From Bretschneidera sinensis (lineage: Eukaryota > Streptophyta > Magnoliopsida > Brassicales > Akaniaceae), in assembly GCA_023935145.1 (NCBI GenBank), contig CM043699.1:74481138-74545137 (forward strand): a stretch of DNA of 64,000 nucleotides. Direction: 5' to 3'. Positions 45,007-55,948 of this stretch are shown one piece after another (within the stretch, counting starts at the first letter, position 1; each line of letters starts with the position of its first letter). Under the pieces are notes generated by a model. That model was not told where the DNA came from, did not search any database, and saw nothing but the letters and a program-made list of their open reading frames with translations. A program made the translations under genes and the position numbers.

Positions 45007-45689
45007 ATGGGTTCAAATTTCAGTATTGAGAAGTTTGATGGAAAGGGAGATTTTTCCTTGTGGAAGCGGAAGATCAAGGAGGTTCTAGTGCAACAGAAAC
45101 TGGACTTGGCTCTTAGAGAAGATGATGCTTTTCTAGCAAGTGTCACGGAGACCAGCAGGATGAGATGAAGAAGATGGCATATAGCACCATTTTCTTGCAC
45201 TTGTCAAATAATGTCACAAGGGAGTGTGGAGACTCAGAAGATCCAGCTGCAATATGGAAGAAACTAGATGAGTTGTTTCTTGCCAAGACTCTCCCGGATA
45301 AGAGGTATCTTCGTAAACCAATCTTTGCTTTTAAATTTGATCCTAATAAAGAGTTGCAAGATAATCTTGGTGCCAAGATAAGGAGTGCATCAGGCGGTAA
45401 AGGGTTGTTCTTTAAAAGAAGGACAGTAACTCGGTATGGCAGCAACCATAGCTACTATCAGGACAGAGGTAGAAGAGAGAGCTATAGAAGACTGCACAGC
45501 AGCATACATGGCTACTACCAGGACAGAGGTAGAGGAGAGAGCCATGGGAGAGTGCACAACAGCATGCATGGCTACTATCGGGACAGAGGTAGAGGAGAAA
45601 GCCATGGGAGAATGCATTCCAAACTGAGATTTAGAGGGAAGAGTTGCTACTACTACCAGAATGAGGGTCATGTCAAGAAAGATTGCAAG
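45007..45689 (+). pseudogene. Copia B body 1 gag, frameshifted and cut by an inversion
   Basis: ATG at 45007 (MGSNFSIEKFDGKGDFSLW). A one-base loss near 45150 shifts the frame; it continues at 45165-45695 with YSTIFLHLSNNVTRECGD, WKKLDELFLAKTLPDKRYL, three 20-residue repeats and the start of a zinc knuckle (CYYYQNEGHVKKDC, second Cys changed to Tyr). The coding sequence stops at the inversion breakpoint; its continuation is on the minus strand at 48684 and reads straight on (KKMTRDRGG type). Confidence 0.88.
45460..45630 (+). repeat. 60-bp gag tandem array, 3 units, copia B body 1
   Basis: Units of the form YYQDRGRGESHGRVHNSMHG, homologous to the eight-unit array of copia A. Confidence 0.9.
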
Positions 45690-46045
45690 CGGTGAGGTGC
45701 TGGTGCATTCCTGGAGGCATGCACACTGGGTGGTGCGGTGCTGGGCTATGCACGGTGCAGTGCTAGTGCATACCTGGAGTCCCCATTCTGTAAGGTGTGG
45801 TGCTGGAGAAGGAGGGGCACGGTGCACATTGATGCTACCTCCTTCTCCCAGCTGTGCGCACACCCTTCTGCTTGTGTGCAGAAGTACGCACACTAGTGCG
45901 CTTAGCCTTACCTTGCTCCAAAGTGATACACACATATGTGTGCAGTCTACTAACTTGCTAAAATTTAATCCTCCAACTTTGGTTTAGACTTTAACCATCT
46001 TTGAACCATGCTTGGACATGTTCGAACCTTAGACAAATACCAACA
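45690..46045 (-). repeat. Middle LTR of copia B, first part, inverted
   Basis: Minus strand starts TGTTGGTATTTGTC at 46045, preceded by the copia PPT region, and matches 43683-44030. The remainder lies at 48685 on the plus strand. Confidence 0.88.
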
Positions 46046-46127
46046 ATCTCTACCTTTGTCTAAGTGTTCAAAAACCTGAACTATTGTGCAGAGAGCTTCG
46101 GGATCCAAATTCATCTCGAGTCATCAA

Positions 46128-48684
46128 TTAACCAACTCCAATCCTAAGTAGTCCAAGGAAATGATTGAACTTACTTAGAGGTAAAACTTTAGTACCCAAA
46201 TCCGCAGGATTTTCTTCCGTGGCTACCTTGTCCACATGGATGCCTCTTTTCGTACAATTTTTCGGAATGTAATGACACCAAACATCCATATGCTTCATCT
46301 CCTCATAGAACACCAGATTCCTCAACAAGTTCCATGCACTTTGGCTATCCAAAGATACCACCACCTGCTCTTTTAGGACCTCCCACTCGTCCAATAACCC
46401 TTTGCACCCCAGAGCCTCCTTTATGGCTTCCATAGCCGCTATGCATTCTGCTCCGGTTGTTATGAGTGCTACCACTGGCTGCCATTGAGCCTTCAAACAC
46501 CTCAGCAACCTCTTCATCCCAAGCCAATTCTTCTTTCCAGGATTACTCACAAATTTGCTGAGAACACCCATTGCCCGAGAAACCCTTAACCAGTTTTTCT
46601 CCTTTTCTTGGATTGTACACATCATAAGGATCTTTTGTGTAAGGATAAGATCCTTCCTCTCAAACTCCTCACTGAGTTGAGATGTAAACCTTTCCATCCT
46701 CTCCCTGCTATTTCAAGCCAACAACACATCATCGACATAGATGAAGATACTCACCATCTTCTCCCCCATGTGTCCAGGTGAGAAAGTTTATGTGAAACCT
46801 ATGTCTTCTTTTCTTATGAACCCATTCGCCACCATCCTAGCTTTGTTTTGGACTTCATCTCCTGGAGGGTACCCTTCTTTGATCTTGTAAGTGCACTTAC
46901 ATTCTACAACTTTTTACTTTCCTGGAATTTTCACCAATTCCCAGAAGTTGTTTTTCCTCAAAGAATCCATTTCTTCCTCCTTAGATAGCTTCCACTTTGA
47001 TGAATCCTTACACTCCATGGCATCTGTGTAAGTTTCTAGTTCAACCTCTCCTTCTATCCAAGGAGCTGCTACATTAGCATCCACAAACCAATATCTCAAA
47101 GGTGGTCTAACCACCCTCCTTCCCTGGTCTCTTGTGAGCTGGTAGTCATTCCAACTTACTGCATCAACCTCTTATTGTTCAGCCTCTTCTTGAGTTTCTT
47201 GAGCTTGGTCTTCATCAATGGGCTCTACCCGGTCTGAATCTTCTTGCCTTCCTTTTCCTACCTGAACCGAGTTCTCCTTAATGCGATGCTCCACAAGAAC
47301 CAAATTGGTTTGCTCACTAGCCCCTGCAGGGTTAGTTTTCTCCAAGTAGGGCAATAATAATTCATTAAAAATAACATCCCTACTTATAATCAGTTTCATT
47401 CCCTTCTTTTCTAAGGACCACAACCTATATCCCTTAACCCCATCACCATATCCTAGAAATACACCTTTCTAGATCATAGACTAAGCTCATCATCCTTTTG
47501 TTTTGCAAATGTAGCACACCCAAAAGTCCTAAGGTTGTTTAGCTCAGGTGGTTTTCCACTCCACATCTCTATGGGAGTCTTGAGCTCTAAAGCTCTAGAG
47601 GGTGATCTATTTATCAAGTATGCAGCTGTAGCCACAGCTTCTCCCCAAAAATATTTTGGTAAACCGGATCCATTTAACATGCACCTAACCTTTTCCATTA
47701 GGGTCTTATTCATCCACTCAACAACTCCACTTTGCTGAGAGGTTTCCACAACCGCCTTATGTCTTAGAATGCCATTTAACCTACAGAATTGATCATTTTC
47801 TTGGTTAAAAATTTCTAAGCCATTATCGGTTCTTATCCCCTTAACTACTCTACCCATTTGAGTCTCTACCAGCCCTTTCCACACCACTAACTTATTCAAG
47901 GCATCTCATTTATTTCTAACCAAATAAACCCACACTCTTCTTAAATAATCATCAATTAAAGACAGAAAGTAAAAGTTACCTCCCTGTGTTGGTGTCCTTG
48001 GTAGTCCCTAAAGGTTCGCATGAATGTAGTCAAGAATGCCCTTAGACTTGTGCACTCCGGTGTTGAAGCTGACCCAGTGTTGCTTCTCAAGAACACAACA
48101 CTCGTAGAAATCAAGTTTCTCTACTTTGTCACCACCAAGTAAACCATCTTTGCTGAGAACTTGCAGGCCCTCTTCGCTCATATATCCCAAGCAAGTGTGC
48201 CAAAGGGCTGCCTTGACCATCTCAACCATCAAGCTTGCTGCTTGATCCTTGATTTCCATGTCTCCGATCCCTTTACTAACTTGATCTTTCCTTCCTCTAT
48301 TTTGTATGTACACCCCATGGATCCAGCTACCCCAATGAGATCAAATTTCTCTTCAAATCTGGAAGATACCTCACATTTTCCAGTAGCCTTGTGACTCCAT
48401 CAAACATCCTCAATTGGATGTCTCCAATCCCTTTCACTTGGCAAGAATTTTCATTCCCCAAGAAGACACTTCCATCATTGATCTCCTTGAAATTCTTGAA
48501 CCATTCCTTGTGAGGGCACATGTGATAAGTGCACCCAGAATCCAAGATCCATTTCCCGCTGCCTTCTTGCCTCTTGCTCACACCCTAGCACACAACAAGA
48601 ACATCATCATCTTGCTGTTCTGTTTTGGAAATCGAAGCCTCTCCATTCTTGGTATAGCTTCCTCCTCTATCCCTTGTCATCTTC
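46128..48684 (-). pseudogene. Copia B body 1 pol remnant (inverted): protease, integrase, partial RT, RNase H tail
   Basis: Read from 48684 leftward: gag tail; protease with intact active site (ILDSGCTYHM, 48581-48327); integrase zinc domain (ALWHTCLGYM..CCVLEKQH); integrase core with RTDNGLEI and GVVEWMN and the YFWGEAV block (47899-47474); acidic linker (47423-47172); RT start (46914-47114); then the same RT deletion as in copia A (a jump to an IYVDD-like motif near 46730); and the RNase H tail (46697-46128). Fewer stops than in copia A, so it is the best-preserved protease and integrase of this family in the window. Confidence 0.87.
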
Positions 48685-49063
48685 CACCACCAGCGACACA
48701 CCACCCAGAAGCTGCTGCAAGTGTGCTCTGCCTAGCACCGCACCACGCTCTATTGAGCACCTAGGTGCTAGGCAAAGTCAAGCACACATAGGCAGCATGC
48801 ATAAGAACTCTCTTAGGTGCGTGTGTGCAAGGTCAAAACGCACAGCACCACTTAGGAAAGTGATGAAGGGCCATGATTAAGTGATGATCTTGATCAAAGG
48901 GTGATGTTTGAATCTCAAGAATGACCAAGAAGTAAAGGGCTATAAAAGGGGTTTCTAAGCTTCATTTTTCAACAAGAGAATAAAGAATATATTGTGATAT
49001 TGTGAGATCAATTGTAAACACATAGAGAGAATCGTGTAAGAGTGACAAACACAAGAAGGATTC
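48685..49063 (+). repeat. Middle LTR of copia B, central part
   Basis: Continues the LTR from CACCACCAGC through TATAAAA (near 48942) to AACACAAGAAGGATTC, the first of three LINE target-site copies. Confidence 0.85.
49048..49063. repeat. LINE target-site copy 1
   Basis: AACACAAGAAGGATTC; differs by one base from copies 2 and 3. The unoccupied site in other LTRs reads AACACAAGAGGGACTC. Confidence 0.85.
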
Positions 49064-49708
49064 TTTTTTATTTTTTTATTTTTTATCAATAAATAAAGTT
49101 TGTATTAAATAAAAATGTACAAAAATTCACTAGGCATACCCAGGGGATATACAATGAGCATTTACAAACGCAAAAAAGCTTACAGAAGAAGCCTAATCAA
49201 CAAAGCTTACAAAAGGAGCCTAATCTGTGGGCAAAATGCATACACAATTCTATAAATTACAATTTGAATCTTCTTGACTAGGCTGCTAGGTTGAACTGTG
49301 GATTGCTCAAATAGTTTGGCATTTCTAGCCATCCATATACTGTATATTGTGCATGCTAGGGCTATCCTTTCGGCTATAGCTGGGGGGCCAGATCCTCTTA
49401 TCTTTCTGATCCACTTGAGAGCACTTTTAGTTGCAGTCATTTTTCTTCTGCAATCGATCCAAACTTTGATAGTGTCCCAGGTTTCCTTGCTGATTCTGCA
49501 AGAGAAGAAGTGGTGCTCCCTTGACTCCTTATGCTCTTTACATAGAGGGCATAGCTTTTCATCTCCTTCCAGTTGTAGTCTATCCTTTGTGAGAAGTCTG
49601 CTCTTTATAGCCAGCCATAGAATAAAGGAGTGTTTAGGGGGGCAGTGACCATTCAACACCAAGGAAGCCCAACTGACTACATTCCCTTTCAGCCTGATAG
49701 AGTTATAC
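49064..49708 (-). mobile_element. LINE 1 (L1-type), 5' truncated
   Basis: About 645 bp, minus strand, with a poly(A) tail seen as a T/TA-rich run at 49064-49090. Only the ORF2 carboxyl end is present: 49708-49207 with CPPKHSFILWLAIKSRLL, LCPLCKEHKESREHHFFSC, IYSIWMARNAKLFEQ, ending at CPQIRLLL. The zinc-ribbon Cys/His residues are intact. It is related to LINE 2 but clearly diverged from it. Target copies flank it at 49048 and 49709. Confidence 0.88.
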
Positions 49709-49724
49709 AACACAAGAGGGATTC
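49709..49724. repeat. LINE target-site copy 2
   Basis: AACACAAGAGGGATTC, between the two LINEs and identical to copy 3. Confidence 0.9.
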
Positions 49725-49736
49725 TTTTTTTTTTTT

Positions 49737-50036
49737 GATCTGTAAATAAACATGTATTGAGTGATCAAAAATGTACAAAAGTATCACTGGGCATCCCCAG
49801 GAGATATACAGATGAGGCATTAACAACAGACAAGAGGCCTAAGCCCAAACAATGAGCAATACAAGCCAACAAGCCAAGGAAACAAAACATTAAGCAAGCT
49901 GGCCTAAAAATGCAGCCAGCAAAACCAACTACACATAGAGCTTACAAGGACCAGAAAACCAGCAAGATTACAAGAACACAAACATACAAAAACAACAGGG
50001 CATACCCTGGGCAAACTGCAAAACCAGAAGGGGAGC
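49737..50036 (-). other. LINE 2 3' UTR
   Basis: Non-coding. The 50 bases next to the poly(A) (near 49770-49825) resemble the same place in LINE 1 (near 49113-49165), including the plus-strand blocks CCCAGG and GATATACA. Confidence 0.75.
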
Positions 50037-53000
50037 TCAAATCAGCAGCCTAAACTCTGGGCAGGCTGCATAGACACTTCTATAGATACCAATCTGGATC
50101 TTCTTCACTAAACCAGCAGGTGAGGCAGGAGCTTTGTCAAAAATCTTTGCGTTTCTAGCCAGCCATATATGGTAGACAGTAGATGCAAGGGCTGTCTTTC
50201 TGGCAACTGCAGGGGGGCCAGTGCCTTTGACTTTCAAGGTCCTTCTGATAGCACTCTCAATGGTACTCATGTGTCTTCTACTACCCAGCCAGAGGTTTAT
50301 GCTATTCCAGACCTCTTTGCTGATTCTACAGGAGAAGAAGAGGTGGTCCTTAGTCTCATACTGGTCATTACATAGGGGGCATAGCTTGTCATTCTCTTCA
50401 AGGTGGAGCTTGTCTTTAGTGAGCAGTCTATCCCTCACAGCCAGCCAAAGAATGAAAGATTGTTTAGGAGGGCAGTGTCTATTCCAGACCATAGAAGCCC
50501 AGCTTACCATGCTGCCTTTTTGCCTCAAATCATTGTACACTTTCTTAATACTTAGCTCATCATGCAGCCTCCATTCCATAATCCTATTGGTAGCTTACTG
50601 TAAGCATGGTGGCTGGCCAACCATTTCATCTCTAATTTCCAGGATCCTCTTCCATAATGGGGAGTCATCTTTGTTTGCCTTGATCTCCCAAATAGATCTG
50701 TTAATTAAATAGTAGTGCTGTACCCATTGAATCCAAAGGGAGTCTTTCTTCATGTGAATGTTCCATAGGACTCTTGTTAGGAGAGCCTTGTTCCAAGATT
50801 TGAGTTCTACCAACCCAAGGCCCCCTTCTTTTTTAGGCTTACAGATATCTGACCAAGCAACAAGAGCTTTTCTCTGACCCCCAATCTTACCATTCCATAG
50901 GAAGGTTCTACATAACTTGATGATCTTATCCAGGATGTTTCCAGGGATGGGAAAGATGGCCAGCCAGAAGCACTCCACACCTTGAAGCACAGATTTGATA
51001 AGCTCAGTCCTCCCAGCATATGATAAGGAGGAGCCAGCCCATACATTAATGTAACCTGAAATTTTCTCTATAAGGGGAGCATAATGGGAGGCATTCAGCC
51101 TAGTAGAAGCAAGAGGAACCCCTAAGTACTTGAATGGGAGGCTGCCCTCCTCCATTCCTGTGCATCTGCAAATCTCCATAACCTCTTCAGGCTTTACCCC
51201 TGCATGGTAGAAACTAGATTTTGTCAAGCTAGTCTTCAACCCTGAGCATTCACTGAATGAGTTGATACACTTCATGAGCAAACCCACTGATTTTGCCTCC
51301 CCTCTAGCAAACAAAATTAGATCATCAGCAAAGGCCAGGTGGGTAGTCTGGAGCTTGTCACACTTGGGATGGAATCTGAACCCCTCTTCCACCTTCACTC
51401 TCCTGAGCAGCCTAGATAAGTATTCCAAACTCAACACAAAAAGATAGGGAGAGAGTGGATCACCCTGCCTCAAACCTCTTTTACCTTTGAAGAACCCTTG
51501 CATGCTGCCATTTATGGATAAAGAGTATGTAGTAGTGGTGACACACTCCATAATCCAGTCTATAAACTTTCCAGGGATCTCCAGGCTTTTTAGAATGCTG
51601 CTTAAGAACTCCCACTCCACTGAATCATAGGCTTTCCTAAGGTCAATTTTGATCATGCACCTAGGGGGGATTCTCTTCCTGCTGTATCTCCTAAGCAATT
51701 CTTGGACCAGGTAGATGTTCTCAGCCATGCTTCTGGCCTTTATGAATGCAGCCTGAGCAGGGTTTATCAGGTGGTTCAAACTAGGAGCCAGCCTAGCAGC
51801 AAGGATCTTAGAGATAACTTTGTAAAGAACATTGCAACAAGCAATAGGCCTGAAATCTTCAACTTTAGAGGCAGACTTCCCTTTGGGAATCAAAACTAGA
51901 GTGGAGTGGTTTAGTTGTTTTAGGATTCTCCCATTTAGAAAAAATTCTTGGACAGCCTCTATGACCTCTTTGTGGACCACCCCCCAAGCTTTCTTGAAAA
52001 ACTTTGAGGAGAAACCATCAGGACCAGGGGATTTATCCTCCCCTATGCTCCACAATGCAGCCTTGATCTCTTCTTCTGTGACCTGCTTCACTAATTCAGC
52101 AGCTTGGCTTTCCTGTAGTACTGGCCCATCTCAGATAACATCCATTTCAATAGGAGTGCATCTGCTAGAAGAGCCTAAAAGCTCCTTGTAGAATCTAGTA
52201 AATTCCAGCACCACTTCAGCTTCAGAAGTTGTTTGAGATCCATTTGCAGCTTTTATAGAAGCAATGTGGTTCTTGGAAGACTTCCTCTTGATCAAAGCAT
52301 GGAATAGTTTGGTACCTCTATCACTATTTAGGAGGTACTTACATTTGGCCTGCTGTGATAGGAAGCTTCTCTCAGCCTCAGCCAGCTGGAAAGCTTTGAG
52401 CCTAGCATTTGACACCCTCTCCTGAAGCTCAGCATCAAAAGAGTTGTCATGAAGCTCTTGCTGCAGGCCTTTTAGAGTGTTTGCAGCCTCTAGGGCTCTC
52501 TCAGAAATGTGGCTAAAGTGGTTCTTGTTGAGGTTCTTGAGGAGGGGTTTGAGGCCTTTCAAAAGCTTGCAAAGAATAAACTGTTTTGTACCCCTTCCAG
52601 GGCAGCCCCAATGAGCACCAACAATGTCTAAAAACATGTCATGATCAGCCCACATATTGAAAAATTTGAAAGATCTCCTACCCCCACAAACCTCTTCCAT
52701 CAGGCTAACTATACTAGGAGAGTGGTCAGAGAGGCATCCAGCAGAGAGAAAGGAAGCTTGAGCTCTCAGCCCCTCTTGGAACCATACATTGTTAACCATA
52801 ACTCTATCCAGCTTGCACCATACCTTATTGTTGGTCCATGTGAAGAAACACCCTGCTGCATTTACATCACTTAAGCTAGTCTCCCTACAACAAAAAGAAG
52901 GGTCCCTAATCTCATAGTCTGTAACAGGCAAACCATTAGATTTTTCATCTATAGCAAAAACATTATTGAAATCACCCAAGACAAGCCAAGGGGAGGACAA

Positions 53001-53390
53001 ATCATAACTGAAGTTGCATAACTTATCCCATAAGGGCCTCCTAGATACAATGGAATTCAAACCATATACAAAACTAATTACAAAACTACAAGAGGTTACA
53101 GAACAAGTAGCATTACAATGGATAACTTGGGGAGCTATATCAATAACAGTAAGGCTCACCTTTGAAGGATCCCAAAGCAACAAGATTCTGCCTGAAGAGT
53201 GGGTGGAAAAGTTGTTCACCTGTCTCCATTGAAGGAATTTATTGCCCATAATCTTCAGCAGCTTTGCATCATCTAACTTGCACTCCAAAATTCCCATTAT
53301 ATCAACTTTGTTTTTCTTCATGAGGTGCAGTACCCCATTGTGCTTCAGGGGCTTGTTAAAACCCCTGATGTTCCAGCATGCCACTATCAT
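50037..53390 (-). pseudogene. LINE 2 ORF2: endonuclease, reverse transcriptase, zinc ribbon; two stops
   Basis: One frame of ~1117 codons from ATG 53390 to the stop at 50037, broken only by TGA at 52133-52131 and TAA at 50597-50595. APE-type endonuclease: WNIRGFN (6-12), E36, VLGDFNN (D140, N142), KLDRVMVN (D195), SDHSP (D222, H223). RT: SPGPDGF (~455), LVLIPKGKSASKVEDFRPIA, MIKIDLRKAYDSVEW, KRGLRQGDPLSPYLF, LAFADDLILF (~677). Carboxyl zinc ribbon: LCPLC..DHLFFSC. All catalytic residues I can check are present. It nicks target DNA and primes reverse transcription at the break. There is no RNase H domain. Confidence 0.92.
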
Positions 53391-55225
53391 TGAGGAGGTT
53401 GGGAGGCAGCCCCTCCCCTCCTAGTTGGTTGATTGCCTTTTTGGTCTATTTTTCCTTTCTTTCTCCTGATTACTTGGAACTCATCACCTCCTTGGACCTC
53501 TGGGCCCCTGTCTCTTTCACTGTCTCCTTGTGCAAGGCCTGTTGTTTTCTTTGGGGTCATACTAGGGTGGTCAGGGTGCATAGGAGATTTTAGGCCAGCC
53601 ACAACTTGGATTTGGGGGCAGGAGGTCTCCTGGATTCCCTCCCCCCCCTGACCATTGTGGCATTGTGCAGCCTCATTTTCTCCATTTTCTACTTGAAGAG
53701 CTTCTCTAGGTTCTTGGGCATGATTCACCTCATTCATCCCTTCCACCCTTTCCATAGCTTCACTAGGCTTCTCAGTTTGGTTTGGCTTCTCTTTAGTTAA
53801 CTCCCCCTTTGACTTATTAGTATCCTTTCTAGCAGGCTCTTTCCCTTTCTCATTGTTTTTCTTCCCTCTTTCTGAGATGGCTTTCTAGTTACATGAGTGC
53901 AGGTCATGCCCTACAACCATGCATTTTGAGCAATATCTAGGGAGGTTCTCATAGCAAATCTTTAGTTCATAAGTGTCTCCATTTAGGAGGGACAGTGGGA
54001 CAGAGCATTGGATTTCCTTGGCAATGTCCACTTCAACTAGGAGTCTAGGATAGGATATTCTCTCTTTTGTCCTAGTGAACTGGTCAGCATATAGAGGTCT
54101 CCCTATAACAGACCCTATCTTGCTAAGGCAGTTGGATGACCATAGCTCAAGGGGCAAGCCTTTAATCTGTATCCAAACTGGGATAGTAGTGATTTCCTCA
54201 TTGCCAAATTTGAAAAATTTTGGCAATGCCTTCAAGAGCAAAGGCCTACCATATACTTGGTATGGGCCTTCTTGCAGCACATTCAAGCTAGCAGCTTCAT
54301 TATCAAATCTAAATACTATCCAACCATTTTCATGAAATTGAGTATTGACCCTTACCTTCCAGGATTCAGTGAGTTTCTTGAGGGCTGCCCTTCCTGGAAA
54401 CCTGCCAGCAAAATACCCCACCAAGCAGAAAGGCTGGCTCTCAAAGACATCCAGCACATCTTCATGTGAGACTCTAACCACTCCTCATTTACTAGCTATA
54501 GTTGACAAGGGGAGCCCCTTACTTTGTATTCTGTTCTCTGCAAAGAGACTGACCCAGGGAGCCTTCTTGTTCTCTACATTGTTAGCTGGTCTTATGCCCC
54601 CAGAATTGGTAGGAGACTGAGCTCCCATAGGAGCTGGAGCAGGGGAGGCTGTATTGCCCTTTGGTTCAGCTTGTGGGCCCCTTTTCTTCATTGGAGGGTG
54701 AGGTCTAGACTCACTGCTCTCCTCCCCTCTTCCATGCCTTGCCACAAGCTTCCTACCATGAACAGTACCATGAACAGTAGCTTCATAGCTTGAATCTTCT
54801 TCCTCACTGGAGGAGCTGGACACCATTTGATCTGGGCTCTCTAAGCTCTCCTCAGAGGAGCTTTGGTTTTCATCTTCAATGTCTGGGGGCTCTTCTTGCA
54901 ATGTCTGGCAAGCAGCATTGCTTTGGAAATGATCATTGGTACTGTTCACCTTCGAAGCTTCCACAGAGCATTCATTCTTCCCCAGGCTGGCAGCCTTCAA
55001 AAGGGACCTTGAGGTTTGGGAATCTTCCTCTCCCAAGGAGCAGGAAGCAGAAGCTGAGTTCTTGGATGGTCCTTTTGCCCCATCCCTACTTGAGTGAACT
55101 GAAACTTCTTCTTGCGACATTGCTACTATAGCAGCTTTGTTTTTGAAGTGATTCTGGACATAATCCAGATCATTTTGATCCTGGATTGTGAGAGGAGGTT
55201 TCTTGGGAAGTTTCTTCTTCCCCAT
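53387..55225 (-). pseudogene. LINE 2 ORF1: RNA-binding protein with DUF4283-type domain and zinc knuckle; two stops
   Basis: ATG at 55225 (MGKKKLPKKPPLTIQDQND) and end at 53387-53389. The frame is continuous except for TGA at 54487-54485 and TAG at 53887-53885. The head is basic, then Ser/Glu-rich and acidic (NQSSSEESLESPDQ). The middle 54481-53885 is a DUF4283-type fold (WIVFRFDNEAASLNVL, IPVWIQIKGLPLELW) ending in a CCHC knuckle (YCSKCMVVGHDLHSC). The tail is hydrophilic and ends VIRRKKGK..SQPPQ. Its stop overlaps the ORF2 start as ATGA. Confidence 0.88.
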
Positions 55226-55346
55226 TCTTAGCAAACTTGAAGGAATGGCACAGAAAGATCAGAGAAAGAGGGAGAGAGTTGCGGGAGACCATTGGCAGCA
55301 CTGTTCACAGTTGAGAGCTTCTCTCTCTAGCTGCCCGACGACTGAG

Positions 55347-55362
55347 AACACAAGAGGGATTC
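55347..55362. repeat. LINE target-site copy 3
   Basis: AACACAAGAGGGATTC, after which the copia LTR resumes with TTTGTAGTAAGGCTGG. Confidence 0.9.
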
Positions 55363-55707
55363 TTTGTAGTAAGGCTGGTTGTAAGAGAGAGAGAAGTCTA
55401 GATTAGATAGAGAGCATTGCTAGTCCTCATCTTCCTCCTTTCTTCTCTTCTTGGTTTCTTCAAGAACTTGAGCTTCCTGAAGAGGATTGCTGTAACTTGA
55501 AAGAACCATTTTGATTTAGTGTAGAGAGTTCGGAGGAACTCACGGGGATGTAGGCACATTGCCCAACCTCGATAACAAATTGCTTGTCTTCTTTCTTTCT
55601 TTGATTTTCTGTTCCTGTTTTCGATTCTAATTCTTTCTACAAGTCATTCTAGACTTAGGTGTTTGGAAGATCATCACCTGGGCATCTTATCAAGGTGATT
55701 TCCAACA
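55363..55707 (+). repeat. Middle LTR of copia B, last part
   Basis: Matches 44415-44765 of the 5' LTR and ends TTCCAACA. Confidence 0.9.
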
Positions 55708-55708
55708 G

Positions 55709-55720
55709 TGGTATCAGAGC
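55709..55720 (+). promoter_or_regulatory. Primer binding site, initiator-Met tRNA, copia B body 2
   Basis: Exact TGGTATCAGAGC one base after the middle LTR. Confidence 0.9.
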
Positions 55721-55948
55721 TGCACAGCTGGGTATCAGAGCAAAAACAAGAAGGTGACGGAGCCAAGACTCCAAGAATCAAATATCAACTTCTTGGGTGA
55801 TTCAAGAACGGTGTAATGATCAAGATCTGATCGTGTTCTTGAAGGTTAATTCAAGAACAGTGTTAAAGATCCATCTTTGATCTATCTTATTGAGGTTGAA
55901 GAAAACAGTTAAGGGTAGTGCATAAATCAGGGATCTTGTCCGCAAAAG

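Larger units (their letters stand above)
45689..48684 (-). other. Inverted 2,996-bp segment of copia B
   Basis: Turning this block round restores gag (GATTGCAA joined to GAAGATGAC) at one end and the LTR (CCTCACCGC joined to CACCACCAGC) at the other, with at most one base lost. The inverted block runs from inside gag of body 1 to the middle of the middle LTR. Confidence 0.88.
49725..55346 (-). mobile_element. LINE 2 (L1-type), near full length
   Basis: 5.6 kb on the minus strand, with a poly(A) tail (T-run at 49725), 3' UTR (49737-50036), ORF2, ORF1 and a short 5' UTR (55226-55346). Perfect 16-bp target copies at 49709-49724 and 55347-55362. Only four in-frame stops separate it from two open ORFs. 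Confidence 0.93.

Noticed and set aside
50221..50712. Plus-strand frame of 163 codons (and others at 51832-52191 and 54790-55131)
   Set aside because: These are antisense shadows of the LINE 2 ORF2 and ORF1 coding sequence.
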